DNA from: Nocardioides sp. T2.26MG-1
GTDB taxonomy: Bacteria > Actinomycetota > Actinomycetes > Propionibacteriales > Nocardioidaceae
DNA: 40,554 nucleotides
Direction of reading: 5' to 3'
Assembly (NCBI RefSeq): GCF_950101795.1
Contig: NZ_CATNLZ010000033.1
Location: 387,824 to 428,377 of the forward strand
Under the pieces are notes generated by a model. The model worked only from the letters and a program-made list of their open reading frames with translations, was not told the DNA's origin and did not search any database. The position numbers were made by a program, and so were the translations under genes. This document shows positions 1 to 8,450 of the stretch, piece by piece (the first letter of the stretch is position 1; each line of letters opens with the position of its first letter).

Positions 1-35
1 CCCCCCCCCGAAACTGGAGCGCCTCCACCACCACC

Positions 36-41
36 TAGGAT
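36..41 (+). promoter_or_regulatory. -10 box of leaderless XPB helicase mRNA
   Basis: TAGGAT lies 6 nt before the GTG at 48. This TAnnnT-plus-6-to-8-nt arrangement recurs before many starts in this window and fits a leaderless transcript; there is no Shine-Dalgarno sequence. The upstream 35 bases, which begin with a run of nine C, are too short to judge a -35 element. Confidence 0.5.
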
Positions 42-47
42 CGTGAA

Positions 48-1694
48 GTGAACGACGGCCCCCTGATCGTCCAGTCGGACAAGACGCTGCTGCTCGAGGT
101 CGACCACGAGCGCGCCGCCGACTGCCGCAAGGCGATCGCGCCGTTCGCCGAGCTGGAGCGCTCCCCCGAGCACATCCACACCTACCGGCTGACCCCGCTC
201 GGCCTGTGGAACGCCCGGGCCGCCGGCCACGACGCCGAGCAGGTCGTCGACACGCTGCTGGAGTACAGCCGCTACGCCGTGCCGCACGCGCTGCTGGTCG
301 ACGTCGCCGAGACCATGGCCCGCTACGGCCGGCTCCGGCTGGAGAAGAACCCGATCCACGGGCTGGTGCTGGCCAGCAACGACCGCCCGGTGCTCGAGGA
401 GGTGCTCCGCGCCAAGAAGGTGCAGGGCATGCTCGGCGCGCGCATCGACGAGGACACCGTGGCCGTGCACGCCTCCGAGCGCGGCAACCTCAAGCAGGCG
501 CTGCTCAAGCTCGGCTGGCCGGCGGAGGACTTCGCCGGGTACGTCGACGGCGAGGCTCACGCGATCGCGCTCGACGAGACCGCGTGGCACCTGCGCGCCT
601 ACCAGCGCGAGGCCGCCGAGTCGTTCTGGCACGGCGGGTCCGGGGTGGTGGTGCTGCCGTGCGGCGCCGGCAAGACCCTGGTCGGCGCGGCCGCGATGGC
701 CCAGGCCCAGGCGACGACGCTGATCCTGGTCACCAACACCGTCTCGGCCCGGCAGTGGAAGGACGAGCTGGTCCGGCGTACCTCCCTGACCGAGGACGAG
801 ATCGGGGAGTACTCCGGGTCGGTCAAGGAGGTCCGGCCGGTCACGATCGCGACGTACCAGGTGATGACGACCAAGCGGAAGGGCGTCTACCCCCACCTCG
901 AGCTGCTCGACGCCCGCGACTGGGGCCTGATCGTGTACGACGAGGTGCACCTGCTGCCCGCGCCGATCTTCCGGATGACCGCCAACCTGCAGGCCCGGCG
1001 CCGGCTCGGGCTCACCGCGACGCTGGTGCGCGAGGACGGCCGCGAGGGCGACGTGTTCTCGCTGATCGGGCCCAAGAGGTACGACGCGCCCTGGAAGGAC
1101 ATCGAGGCCCAGGGCTGGATCGCGCCCGCCGACTGCGTCGAGGTGCGGGTGACGCTGCCGTCGTCGGAGCGGCTGGTCTACGCGACCGCCGAGCCCGAGG
1201 AGCGCTACCGGCTCGCGTCGTGCACGCACCACAAGATCGACGTCGTGCGGTCGCTGGTGGAGTCGCACCCCGGCCAGCCGACGCTGGTGATCGGCCAGTA
1301 CATCGACCAGCTCGACGAGCTGGCTCTCGCGCTGGACGCGCCCGTGATCAAGGGCGAGACGTCGGTGAAGGAGCGGCAGCGGCTGTTCGAGGCGTTCCGC
1401 TCCGGCGAGGTCGGGCTGCTGGTGGTGTCCAAGGTCGCGAACTTCTCGATCGACCTGCCCTCGGCCGAGGTCGCGATCCAGGTGTCCGGCTCGTTCGGCT
1501 CCCGCCAGGAGGAGGCCCAGCGTCTCGGCCGGCTGCTGCGGCCCAAGACCGAGGGCCGCACCGCGCACTTCTACACGATCGTGTCCCGCGACACCGTCGA
1601 CGCCGAGTTCGCCCAGAACCGGCAGCGGTTCCTCGCCGAGCAGGGCTATGCCTACCGGATCGTGGATGCGGAGGACCTGGGAGCGGAGGCGTAG
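48..1694 (+). CDS. DNA repair helicase XPB (SF2, bacterial type)
   Basis: This is a superfamily 2 3'-5' DNA helicase of the XPB/Rad25 family, expected to act in the cytoplasm on damaged or stalled DNA. The first ~170 residues match the bacterial XPB N-terminal region. The helicase core follows: Walker A CGAGKT (205-210), motif II DEVH (298-301), motif III LTAT followed by the XPB-specific RED motif (328-330), and motif VI QRLGR (491-495) followed by LLRPK. At 548 aa the length is normal for actinobacterial XPB. The GTG at 48 is chosen because a -10 box sits 6 nt upstream and the N-terminus reads MNDGPLIVQSDKTLLLEV, typical of the family. It is monocistronic, followed by two hairpins. XPB is common in actinobacteria, but its in vivo role there is less clear than in eukaryotes. 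Confidence 0.95.
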   Translation: MNDGPLIVQSDKTLLLEVDHERAADCRKAIAPFAELERSPEHIHTYRLTPLGLWNARAAGHDAEQVVDTLLEYSRYAVPHALLVDVAETMARYGRLRLEKNPIHGLVLASNDRPVLEEVLRAKKVQGMLGARIDEDTVAVHASERGNLKQALLKLGWPAEDFAGYVDGEAHAIALDETAWHLRAYQREAAESFWHGGSGVVVLPCGAGKTLVGAAAMAQAQATTLILVTNTVSARQWKDELVRRTSLTEDEIGEYSGSVKEVRPVTIATYQVMTTKRKGVYPHLELLDARDWGLIVYDEVHLLPAPIFRMTANLQARRRLGLTATLVREDGREGDVFSLIGPKRYDAPWKDIEAQGWIAPADCVEVRVTLPSSERLVYATAEPEERYRLASCTHHKIDVVRSLVESHPGQPTLVIGQYIDQLDELALALDAPVIKGETSVKERQRLFEAFRSGEVGLLVVSKVANFSIDLPSAEVAIQVSGSFGSRQEEAQRLGRLLRPKTEGRTAHFYTIVSRDTVDAEFAQNRQRFLAEQGYAYRIVDAEDLGAEA

Positions 1695-1705
1695 GCCGGC
1701 CGGCG

Positions 1706-1729
1706 GTTTCCCCGGTGCACTGGGGAAAC
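1706..1729. terminator. GTTTCCCC/GGGGAAAC hairpin
   Basis: A perfect 8-bp inverted repeat, GTTTCCCC and GGGGAAAC, with an 8-nt loop begins 11 nt after the XPB stop. There is no U tract. A related hairpin follows serA at 7476-7507, so this looks like a recurring 3' element, probably a terminator or RNA-processing signal. Confidence 0.55.
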
Positions 1730-1732
1730 TGG

Positions 1733-1764
1733 CGCTTCTCGGCCTTTGCAACAGCCGAGAAGCG
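1733..1764. terminator. Second hairpin downstream of XPB gene
   Basis: A perfect 11-bp inverted repeat (CGCTTCTCGGC / GCCGAGAAGCG, 10-nt loop) lies directly after the first hairpin. The region 1765-1892 before the trpB promoter shows no coding potential and no other clear structure, apart from a partial repeat GGCCGAGAAG near 1772. A role as a rho-independent-like terminator is inferred from position; there is no T run. Confidence 0.5.
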
Positions 1765-1892
1765 TCAAGAGAGGCCGAGAAGTCCGGCGTGGCACCCGTC
1801 TGTGCGGCACACGAGGAGCTCGCGGGTCCCCGTTGCCCGCGTGTCGTCCGAGCCAGTCAGACGCGCCCTGCCCACCTGGGTGTCCGCGTCGC

Positions 1893-1898
1893 TACGCT
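1893..1898 (+). promoter_or_regulatory. -10 box of leaderless trpB2 mRNA
   Basis: TACGCT is followed by 7 nt and then the ATG at 1906, with no ribosome binding site between. This decides the start in favour of 1906 over the long in-frame extension upstream, which crosses the two hairpins. Confidence 0.6.
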
Positions 1899-1905
1899 GC
1901 CGAGC

Positions 1906-3261
1906 ATGAGCGATGACCAGGTCATGTTCACGCTGGACGAGTCCGAGCAGGTCACCCACTGGTACAACGTCGTGGCCGACCTGCCGACGCCGCCGCCACC
2001 GCCGCTCCACCCGGGCACCCACGAGCCCGTCGGACCCGACGACCTGGCCGCGCTGTTCCCGATGGAGCTGATCCTCCAGGAGGTCAGCGGGGAGCGGTAC
2101 GTCGAGATCCCCGAGCCGGTGCGGGAGGTCTACCGGCAGTACCGCCCGAGCCCGCTCTACCGGGCGCGCCGCTGGGAGCAGAAGCTCGGGACGTCCGCGC
2201 GCATCTACTTCAAGTACGAAGGCGTCTCCCCCGCCGGGTCGCACAAGACCAACACCTCGGTGCCGCAGGTCTACTACAACTCCCTGCACGGGGTGCGGCG
2301 ACTGACCACCGAGACCGGCGCCGGCCAGTGGGGCACCGCGCTCGCCTACGCCTGCGCGCTGTTCGGCATCGAGTGCGAGGTGTGGCAGGTGGGGGCGTCG
2401 TACGACTCCAAGCCCCAGCGCCGCACGCTGATCGAGGTCTTCGGCGGCACCGTGCACCGCTCGCCGAGCCGGCTCACCGAGTCCGGCAAGGCGTACGCCG
2501 AGGACCACCCCGGCTCGCTCGGCATCGCGATCTCCGAGGCGGTCGAGGTGGCCGCCCAGGACGAGACGACCAAGTACGCGCTGGGCTCCGTGCTCAACCA
2601 CGTGCTGCTGCACCAGACCGTGATCGGCGAGGAGGCGCTGCGCCAGCTGGCCAAGGCCGGCGAGACGGGCGCCGACGTGGTGATCGGGTGCGCCGGCGGC
2701 GGCTCCAACTTCGCCGGCCTGTCGTTCCCGTTCCTGCGTGAGAAGCTCGCCGGCACGCAGAGCCCGCGGATCCTGGCCGTCGAGCCGACCTCGTGCCCGA
2801 CGCTCACCCGCGGCGAGTACCGCTACGACTTCGGCGACACCGCCGGACTCACACCGCTCATGAAGATGTACACGCTGGGCCACGACTTCGTGCCCTCACC
2901 CATCCACGCGGGCGGGCTGCGCTACCACGGCATGGCGCCGCTGGTCTCGCACGCGGTGCACGAGGGGCTGATCGAGGCGACCGCGCTGCACCAGAGCGAG
3001 TGCTTCGAGGCCGCACTGGAGTTCGCCCGCACCCAGGGCATCGTCGCGGCACCCGAGTCGTCGCACGCGCTCGCCCAGGCTCGCCGGGAGGCGCTCTCGG
3101 CGACCGAGGCCGGGACCGAGCCGGTGATCGTGGTGGGCCTGTCCGGCCACGGGCTGCTCGAGCTCGGCGCCTACGAGACGTTCCTCGCGGGCCGCCTCGA
3201 GGACGACCCGCTGTCCGACGCCGACCTCAGCGCGGCGCTGGCCGGCATCCCGAAGATCTGA
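1906..3261 (+). CDS. trpB: Tryptophan synthase beta chain, TrpB2-like, stand-alone
   Basis: This PLP enzyme of the TrpB2 branch of tryptophan synthase beta chains is expected to condense indole with L-serine (or phosphoserine) to give tryptophan. The PLP lysine is K114 in GSHKTN. The catalytic glutamate is E136, just before the GAGQWG loop (138-143). The phosphate-binding GGGSN is at 264-268. The ~100-residue N-terminal extension before the catalytic core (e.g. HWYNVVADL, PEPVREVYRQYRPSPL) is characteristic of TrpB2 and absent from TrpB1. At 451 aa it has the usual TrpB2 length. No trpA or other trp gene is nearby. TrpB2 proteins are often encoded away from the trp operon and act as indole-salvage enzymes; that role is inferred here. 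It converges on the secreted hydrolase gene. Confidence 0.93.
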   Translation: MSDDQVMFTLDESEQVTHWYNVVADLPTPPPPPLHPGTHEPVGPDDLAALFPMELILQEVSGERYVEIPEPVREVYRQYRPSPLYRARRWEQKLGTSARIYFKYEGVSPAGSHKTNTSVPQVYYNSLHGVRRLTTETGAGQWGTALAYACALFGIECEVWQVGASYDSKPQRRTLIEVFGGTVHRSPSRLTESGKAYAEDHPGSLGIAISEAVEVAAQDETTKYALGSVLNHVLLHQTVIGEEALRQLAKAGETGADVVIGCAGGGSNFAGLSFPFLREKLAGTQSPRILAVEPTSCPTLTRGEYRYDFGDTAGLTPLMKMYTLGHDFVPSPIHAGGLRYHGMAPLVSHAVHEGLIEATALHQSECFEAALEFARTQGIVAAPESSHALAQARREALSATEAGTEPVIVVGLSGHGLLELGAYETFLAGRLEDDPLSDADLSAALAGIPKI

Positions 3262-3379
3262 GGCACTCCGCAGGCGGCGGCCCCCAGCCCGCGCGTCCGC
3301 CGCAACCACACCGTCTGGCGATCGACCCAGGAGCGATCCGCGACCGCGCGCGGCGCCGGAGGCGACGCGGGAGGCGCGG
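3262..3379. other. Convergent intergenic spacer
   Basis: The 118 bp between two convergent stops carry only a weak 7-bp inverted repeat (GCGGCGG 3274-3280 / CCGCCGC 3297-3303). I see no gene here. Confidence 0.4.
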
Positions 3380-6091
3380 TCACCGGGACGGCCCGACGTA
3401 CACCGTCCGCTCGTAGGCGCGCTTGCCGACCTTGAGCCGCAGGGTCAGCGTCTCGCGCCCCTCGGCCTCCCGGTCCCGGCGCACCGGGATCGCGATCTCG
3501 AGGGTGCGCACCCCTGCCCGCAGTCGCTCGAAGAGCATCGGCCGGAAGGTCCACAGCGGCTTGTCGAGGTCGGCGTCCGAGCCGAGGTGCTGCTGGATCC
3601 AGGTGGTTCCCACGTCGCCCGCCTGCACGGGAGTGCCCGGGCCGCGCACGACCCGGCCGCTGACGAACAGGTCGTAGTCGACGCCCTTGTCCATCGCGAT
3701 CCGCCACCGGGCCGTGTCGCCCTCGCGGACGGTCCGCGACACCGGCGTCACGACCGTCCGCGGCCTGGGGTCGTCGTCGAGGACGACGAGCCGGCCGAGG
3801 TAGCCGTCGGTCATCACGTTGCGCGTCGCCCAGGCCATCACGCTCGTGGTGGACTTGTCGGGGTCGTCGACGCGGTCCGGGGTGTAGGCGACCGGGATCT
3901 GCCCGGTCGTCTGGCCGGGCGCGAGGTCGAGCGTGAACCGCTGGACGCTGCCGCGCTCCTGGCCCGCGGTCATCACCACGAGCCGCCCGGGCCGGCTCAA
4001 CTCACCGGTGATCCGGAACGGGAGGTAGGCCGTCTTCGGCGACCGGCCGTTGCCCTCGGGGACGCGCAGCGTGCCCAGGTCGATGGTCGGCAGTCGCAGC
4101 GCGGGCACCGGCGCGAGCGTCGCCGGCGCGGCCGCGAGGTCCGCGACCCACACGCGACCGCGGGCGCTGGCGCTGACCAGGTCGACGCGGACGATGCGGG
4201 TCAGGTCGATGCCCGTGGCGCCCGACGGGTCGGCGACCAGGGTCTGCGCCCAGTACTTCTGGGTGTCGGCGCCGCTGGTGACGACCGGCATGGCGCCGTA
4301 CGTCGAGTCCAGCAGCGCGGATCCGCCGTCGGCGTCGGTGACGCGGACGTCGAGGTCGGCCGGGCCGCCGGCGGGGTCGACGATCGTGCGCAGCTCGAGA
4401 CGCCCGGTGCTGAGGTCGAGCGGGTCCTCCACCAGCAGCCCGCCGGTCTGGCCGGCGGCGGTCCAGGACATCTCGAAGAACGTGCGGGCCGGGACGTGCT
4501 CGTACTCCTCGGGCCAGTGCGGGCGCACCCCGCCGTACTCGATCCCGCTCGTGCAGGACGAGACCCGGTCGAACGAGCTCACGCCCTGGCACATCCGGGT
4601 GGTGGCGCCGCTGGGCAGCGACCGGTCCACGCCGACGCCGGGGGCGCGCACGTCGCGGCCGCCACCGATCGCGTGGCTGAGGACCTGCGCGTCGCCGGTC
4701 GACGCGACCCGGGCGCGCGACCCGTCGAACAGCGGCAGGAGCTCCTGCTCGCCGCCCGCGAACAGGTGCACCGCCCCGGCGACGTACGCCGTCCCGACCG
4801 CCTGCTGCTCGGCGGGGGTGAGCCGGTCGGGGTTCTGGTCGCCGCAGGGCCCCTTGGGCCGTCCGCCCCAGTCGTCCCATGCCGGAGCCGCAGCGAGGCC
4901 CGGCGTCCACTCGGTGTTGAAGTAGTTGTGGTTGGCGCCCATCACCATCACCGAGCTCTTGAGCGAGGTGTCCCCGGTGGTGAGGTCGCGGGCGGTGTCG
5001 GTGAACTTCTGGCCCTGCAGGTCGCTGACGTCGCCGTCACAGGAGGGCAGCAGCGTGACCGTGGGGACGTACGGCGCGGTCTGGGCGCCGAAGTCGGTCG
5101 GGGCGATGAGCACCTGCCCGACGATGCGGTACGGCGCGGTCAGCGGGATCTGGATCGACGCGCGGTCGACGCCCTCGCCGCCGCGGCTGTGCCCGACGAG
5201 CACTACCCGGTCGAGGTCGACCTGGTGGGCGGCCGCGACGGCGGCCCAGTGGTCGAGGTGGTGCTCGACGATCTCGGCGCGGGCGTCCGCGCCACCGTCC
5301 GGGAGCCGCCAGTCCTGCCCGTTGATGCCGTTGACGCGCACCGACACGGTCGAGTAGCCCTGGGAGGCGAGCACCTGCTGGATGTAGTCGTAGCCGAGCT
5401 GGCTGGGGATGTCGCGCAAGGGCGCCTGGCAGGGCCAGTCGCCGTAGGCGTCGGGGTCCTTCGGGTCGTAGCAGACGCTGTGCCGCCCGTGCAGGAACAG
5501 CACGAGCGGGCGCGGGCCGGTCGCCGCGTCGGCGGCCGGCTCGACCACGTGGCCGACCATCTCGACGGGCACGGGCATCCCCGCCACCTTGACCGGGTCC
5601 AGCTGGTAGTCACTGGTCGCCACGGCGTACGGCCCCCGAGTCGCGGGGTCGACCGTCAGTGTCTCGGTGCCGGGGAGGTCGAGCGGCCTCGACGGCGCCG
5701 TGCCCGCGCGGTAGCGGTCGTCGCCGCGTGCGTCGAGGCGGTCACCGGAGAGCAGGACGTCGTACGCCGCGGCCTCGGGCCGGGTGTCGGAGGTGACGAC
5801 CGCACTGACCGTGCGGCCGTCGGCGCCGAGCTCGGGGGTCCCGATCCGGGCGCCGGCCGGACCGGCGATCGTCGGCCGGTCCGACGTGAGCGGGAACCGG
5901 GTCGGCGAGCGCCAGGAGACGACGTACCGGCCCTGCCCGAGGTCCTGCACCTGCCAGGTGCCGACCTCGGTGCCGCCGACGACGCTGTCACCGGCTGGGC
6001 CCGTGGGCGCCGCGGCGACGGTCCCCGTGGTGAGAGTGGTGGCGGCGAGTGCCGCCAGAGCTGCAGCGGCGATCCGCCGGCGTGGTCCCAT
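3380..6091 (-). CDS. Large secreted alpha/beta-hydrolase (lipase/esterase-like)
   Basis: A 903-aa exported protein. Residues 1-29 form a signal peptide (MGPRRR, then an Ala/Leu/Thr-rich core, then AAA before PTG), so it should act outside the membrane. A beta-rich N-terminal part (~40-160) precedes an alpha/beta-hydrolase domain with an oxyanion-type segment LFLHGRHS (198-205) and nucleophile elbow GHSRGG (300-305, Ser302). The remaining ~500 residues look beta-rich and contain DADGG-type and Calx-beta-like stretches near the C-terminus (VREGDTARWRIAMDKG). The ATG at 6091 is preferred to a TTG 9 nt upstream because the signal peptide starts cleanly there. The substrate is unknown; PAF-acetylhydrolase-like or polyester-type activity are both possible. 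Convergent with trpB2, divergent from serA. Confidence 0.8.
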   Translation of the reverse strand: MGPRRRIAAAALAALAATTLTTGTVAAAPTGPAGDSVVGGTEVGTWQVQDLGQGRYVVSWRSPTRFPLTSDRPTIAGPAGARIGTPELGADGRTVSAVVTSDTRPEAAAYDVLLSGDRLDARGDDRYRAGTAPSRPLDLPGTETLTVDPATRGPYAVATSDYQLDPVKVAGMPVPVEMVGHVVEPAADAATGPRPLVLFLHGRHSVCYDPKDPDAYGDWPCQAPLRDIPSQLGYDYIQQVLASQGYSTVSVRVNGINGQDWRLPDGGADARAEIVEHHLDHWAAVAAAHQVDLDRVVLVGHSRGGEGVDRASIQIPLTAPYRIVGQVLIAPTDFGAQTAPYVPTVTLLPSCDGDVSDLQGQKFTDTARDLTTGDTSLKSSVMVMGANHNYFNTEWTPGLAAAPAWDDWGGRPKGPCGDQNPDRLTPAEQQAVGTAYVAGAVHLFAGGEQELLPLFDGSRARVASTGDAQVLSHAIGGGRDVRAPGVGVDRSLPSGATTRMCQGVSSFDRVSSCTSGIEYGGVRPHWPEEYEHVPARTFFEMSWTAAGQTGGLLVEDPLDLSTGRLELRTIVDPAGGPADLDVRVTDADGGSALLDSTYGAMPVVTSGADTQKYWAQTLVADPSGATGIDLTRIVRVDLVSASARGRVWVADLAAAPATLAPVPALRLPTIDLGTLRVPEGNGRSPKTAYLPFRITGELSRPGRLVVMTAGQERGSVQRFTLDLAPGQTTGQIPVAYTPDRVDDPDKSTTSVMAWATRNVMTDGYLGRLVVLDDDPRPRTVVTPVSRTVREGDTARWRIAMDKGVDYDLFVSGRVVRGPGTPVQAGDVGTTWIQQHLGSDADLDKPLWTFRPMLFERLRAGVRTLEIAIPVRRDREAEGRETLTLRLKVGKRAYERTVYVGPSR

Positions 6092-6255
6092 GACCGGCAA
6101 CTATGCCGCTGCGGGCGGCCCGCCGTGGCGAAACCCGGCCGGACGCGGTCGATGGGACCCGGACGACGCCGTCGAGCTGGGTGGCACAGGTCGAGCCGGT
6201 CCGGGCGACCGTCCCACGCTGCGGCGCCAGTTCGGTGGGAGGTACGTCGCCGACC

Positions 6256-6261
6256 TAGGCT
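6256..6261 (+). promoter_or_regulatory. -10 box of leaderless serA mRNA
   Basis: TAGGCT lies 8 nt upstream of the GTG at 6270. A GGGAGG at 6237-6242 is too far away to serve as a ribosome binding site for this start. The ~178-bp divergent region 6092-6269 shows no other clear element. Confidence 0.55.
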
Positions 6262-6269
6262 GGTCGATC

Positions 6270-7469
6270 GTGAAGGTGCTGCTGCTCGAGAACATCCACC
6301 CTGCCGCCGTCGACATCCTCGAAGGGCAGGGCTTCGACGTCGAGCTCAGGTCGGGTGCGCTCTCCGAGGACGAGCTGGTCGCGACGCTCCCGGGCGTCTC
6401 CATCCTCGGCATCCGCTCCAACACCCACCTCACCGACCGCGCCCTCGAGGCGGCGACCGACCTCGTGGCCGTCGGCTGCTTCTGCATCGGCACCAACCAG
6501 GTCGACCTGGCCGCGGCCAGCCGGCGCGGCGTGGCCGTGTTCAACGCGCCGTACTCCAACACCCGCAGCGTCGTCGAGCTCGTGATCGGCGAGATCATCG
6601 CGCTCGGCCGGCGGCTCACCGAGAAGACCCAGCGCATGCACGAGGGCGTCTGGGACAAGTCGGCGAAGGGCAGCCACGAGGTGCGCGGCCGGACGCTCGG
6701 CATCGTCGGGTACGGCAACATCGGCACCCAGCTCGGCAACGTGGCCGAGGCCCTCGGCATGCGGGTGATCTTCTTCGACACCGCCGACCGGCTGGCGCAC
6801 GGCAACGCGCAGCGGATGCGCAGCATGGACGAGCTGCTCGCCGAGGCCGACGTCGTCAGCCTCCATGTCGACGGGCGGCCCGGCAACGCCGGCATGTTCG
6901 GCGCCGAGGAGCTGGCGAAGATGAAGCCGCGGAGCCTGTTCATCAACGCCTCCCGCGGCATGGTCGTCGACGACGTCGCGCTGCGCGAGCACATCCTGTC
7001 CGGGCACATCGCGGGTGCGGCCATCGACGTGTTCCCGATCGAGCCGAAGGCGCAGGGCGAGACGTTCGAGTCGGTGCTGCGCGGGCTCGACAACGTCATC
7101 CTCACCCCGCACGTGGGCGGCTCCACGCAGGAGGCGCAGGAGGAGATCGGCTACTTCGTGTCGGGCAAGCTCGCGGCGTTCGCCCACGAGGGCCGAACCG
7201 AGCTGTCGGTGAACCTCCCGACGGTGCAGGCCCCCGAGCTGGAGGCCGGCCACCGCATCGGCTTCCTGCACGACAACGTGCCGGGCGTGCTGGCCAGCGT
7301 CAACGACCTGCTCGCCGACGCCAACGCCAACGTCACCGGGCAGTACCTCTCCACCCGCGGCCAGCAGGGCTACGTCATCACCGACACCCTCGACCCGCTG
7401 CCGCAGGACTCGCTGGCCAAGCTCGCCGAGGCGTCGCACACCATCTGGCTGCGGACCTGGGACGCCTGA
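6270..7469 (+). CDS. serA: D-3-phosphoglycerate dehydrogenase
   Basis: It oxidises 3-phosphoglycerate with NAD+ to 3-phosphohydroxypyruvate, the first step of serine biosynthesis, in the cytosol. Substrate-binding residues sit in GIRSNTHL (47-54). The Rossmann GxGxxG is GYGNIG (147-152). The catalytic set is R229 (ASRG), E258 (FPIEP) and H281 (TPHVGG). An ACT-type regulatory domain occupies about 328-399 (GHRIGFLHDNVPGVLASVN). The 399-aa length matches the E. coli-type short SerA with a direct ACT domain, not the ~530-aa actinobacterial type with an intervening ASB domain. The genome may therefore hold a second SerA (inference). GTG start chosen from the -10 spacing and from alignment of the N-terminal VKVLLLENIHPAAVDILE. 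Confidence 0.94.
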   Translation: MKVLLLENIHPAAVDILEGQGFDVELRSGALSEDELVATLPGVSILGIRSNTHLTDRALEAATDLVAVGCFCIGTNQVDLAAASRRGVAVFNAPYSNTRSVVELVIGEIIALGRRLTEKTQRMHEGVWDKSAKGSHEVRGRTLGIVGYGNIGTQLGNVAEALGMRVIFFDTADRLAHGNAQRMRSMDELLAEADVVSLHVDGRPGNAGMFGAEELAKMKPRSLFINASRGMVVDDVALREHILSGHIAGAAIDVFPIEPKAQGETFESVLRGLDNVILTPHVGGSTQEAQEEIGYFVSGKLAAFAHEGRTELSVNLPTVQAPELEAGHRIGFLHDNVPGVLASVNDLLADANANVTGQYLSTRGQQGYVITDTLDPLPQDSLAKLAEASHTIWLRTWDA

Positions 7470-7475
7470 CCTGCT

Positions 7476-7507
7476 GGCGGTCTCCCCGGCTGACCGGGGA
7501 AACCGCC
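7476..7507. terminator. GGCGGTCTCCCCGG hairpin after serA
   Basis: A 14-bp stem with one mismatch (7476-7489 with 7494-7507) and a CTGA loop starts 7 nt after the serA stop. Its core, TCTCCCCGG/CCGGGGAAA, parallels the hairpin at 1706-1729. It probably ends serA transcription; the next gene's -10 box begins 5 nt downstream. Confidence 0.6.
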
Positions 7508-7511
7508 GACG

Positions 7512-7517
7512 TACGCT
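7512..7517 (+). promoter_or_regulatory. -10 box of leaderless MpaB-family gene
   Basis: TACGCT is followed by 6 nt and the ATG at 7524. No Shine-Dalgarno sequence is present. Confidence 0.55.
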
Positions 7518-7523
7518 CGTGCC

Positions 7524-8393
7524 ATGCCGGGGATCCGCGAGCGACTGGGCCAGCAGCTGTTCCTGCGCGTCGCGGGGCCTGACGGCGCCAAGCACGCGCA
7601 GCGCATCCACGGGCGGCCGGGGCCGCGGTGGTTCGAGCCGGACAGCCCGATCGCACGGGTGCACGGCGACGCCTCGATGTTCGTCGGCGGCATCCGCGCG
7701 CTGCTGCTGCAGACGCTGCACCCCGCCGCGATGCGCGGCGTGTCCCAACACTCCGGCTACCGCGGCGACATGTGGGGCCGGCTCGCCCGCACCAGCCGCT
7801 TCCTCGCGGTGACCACCTTCGGCCACGCCGAGGACGCCCAGCGGGCCGTCGACGCGGTCCGCGCGATCCACGAGCGGGTGGTCGGCACGATGCCCGACGG
7901 GACGCCGTACGCCGCCTCCGACCCGCACCTGCTCGGCTGGGTGCACGTGGCGGAGGTCGACAGCTTCCTGCGGGCGCACACCGTCTACGGCAAGGAGCCG
8001 CTGGTCGGCGCCGACCGCGACCGCTACGTCGCCCAGACCGCCGAGATCGCCCGGCGGTTGGGCGTCGTCGACCCGCCCGCGACGGAGGCGGAGCTGGCCG
8101 CGGCGCTCGAGGCGTACCGCCCTGAGCTGCGGGCCACCCCCGAGGCCCGCGAGGCGGTGGCCTACGTGCTGCTGCGGCCACCGCTGCCGCTGGCGGCACG
8201 CGCGGGGTACGGCGTGCTCGTCGCGGCCGCGGTCGCGCTGATGCCGCGCTGGACCCGGCGGCCGCTGCGACTGCCGTGGCTGCCGGTCTCGGAGCGGACC
8301 GTCGTGCGCGCGCTGGGCGGAGTCGCCACCGGCACCATCCGGTGGGCGATGACGCCCGGTCGCGAGCAACGGACCAGCCGCACCGCATCTTGA
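7524..8393 (+). CDS. MpaB-family oxygenase-like protein (DUF2236)
   Basis: A 289-aa member of the DUF2236/MpaB family, the same superfamily as latex-clearing protein Lcp and fungal MpaB, which are haem- or iron-dependent oxygenases. Family features visible are the helix with IARVHGDASMFVGGIRALLLQTLHP near the N-terminus, a conserved HSGYRGDMWGRLARTSRFL segment (~78-96), TTFGHAEDA and HLLGWVHVAEVDSFLRAH (~133-150). Several His residues there could ligate a cofactor. The C-terminal third has a hydrophobic segment (AARAGYGVLVAAAVALMP, ~217-234) that could associate with the membrane. The substrate is unknown. The gene has its own promoter just after the serA hairpin and is followed by an independently promoted secreted protein. 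Confidence 0.85.
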   Translation: MPGIRERLGQQLFLRVAGPDGAKHAQRIHGRPGPRWFEPDSPIARVHGDASMFVGGIRALLLQTLHPAAMRGVSQHSGYRGDMWGRLARTSRFLAVTTFGHAEDAQRAVDAVRAIHERVVGTMPDGTPYAASDPHLLGWVHVAEVDSFLRAHTVYGKEPLVGADRDRYVAQTAEIARRLGVVDPPATEAELAAALEAYRPELRATPEAREAVAYVLLRPPLPLAARAGYGVLVAAAVALMPRWTRRPLRLPWLPVSERTVVRALGGVATGTIRWAMTPGREQRTSRTAS

Positions 8394-8437
8394 GCAAACG
8401 CTGATCTGCGCTTGAGCGGGGCTGAAGGCGTCCGGCC

Positions 8438-8443
8438 TACGCT
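8438..8443 (+). promoter_or_regulatory. -10 box before secreted repeat protein
   Basis: TACGCT lies 7 nt upstream of the ATG at 8451, supporting this leaderless start over an upstream in-frame TTG at 8412. Confidence 0.5.
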
Positions 8444-8450
8444 GGACCGC

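Noticed and set aside
1..9. Run of nine C at the window edge
   Set aside because: It is a short homopolymer in a non-coding stretch at the boundary; nothing supports a function, and it may be natural or a sequencing effect.
1648..1905. N-terminal extension of the TrpB2 protein
   Set aside because: The in-frame extension crosses two hairpins and the -10 box and has no similarity to the family; the ATG at 1906 is better.
3587..7582. Very long open frames antisense to or overlapping known genes (for example 3587-7582 plus, 6255-9731 minus, 27805-29295 plus, 29254-31938 minus)
   Set aside because: They are Arg/Ala/Gly/Pro-rich low-complexity translations of the other strand or frame of clearly recognised genes, a normal effect of high GC content. 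None has a domain or ribosome binding site.
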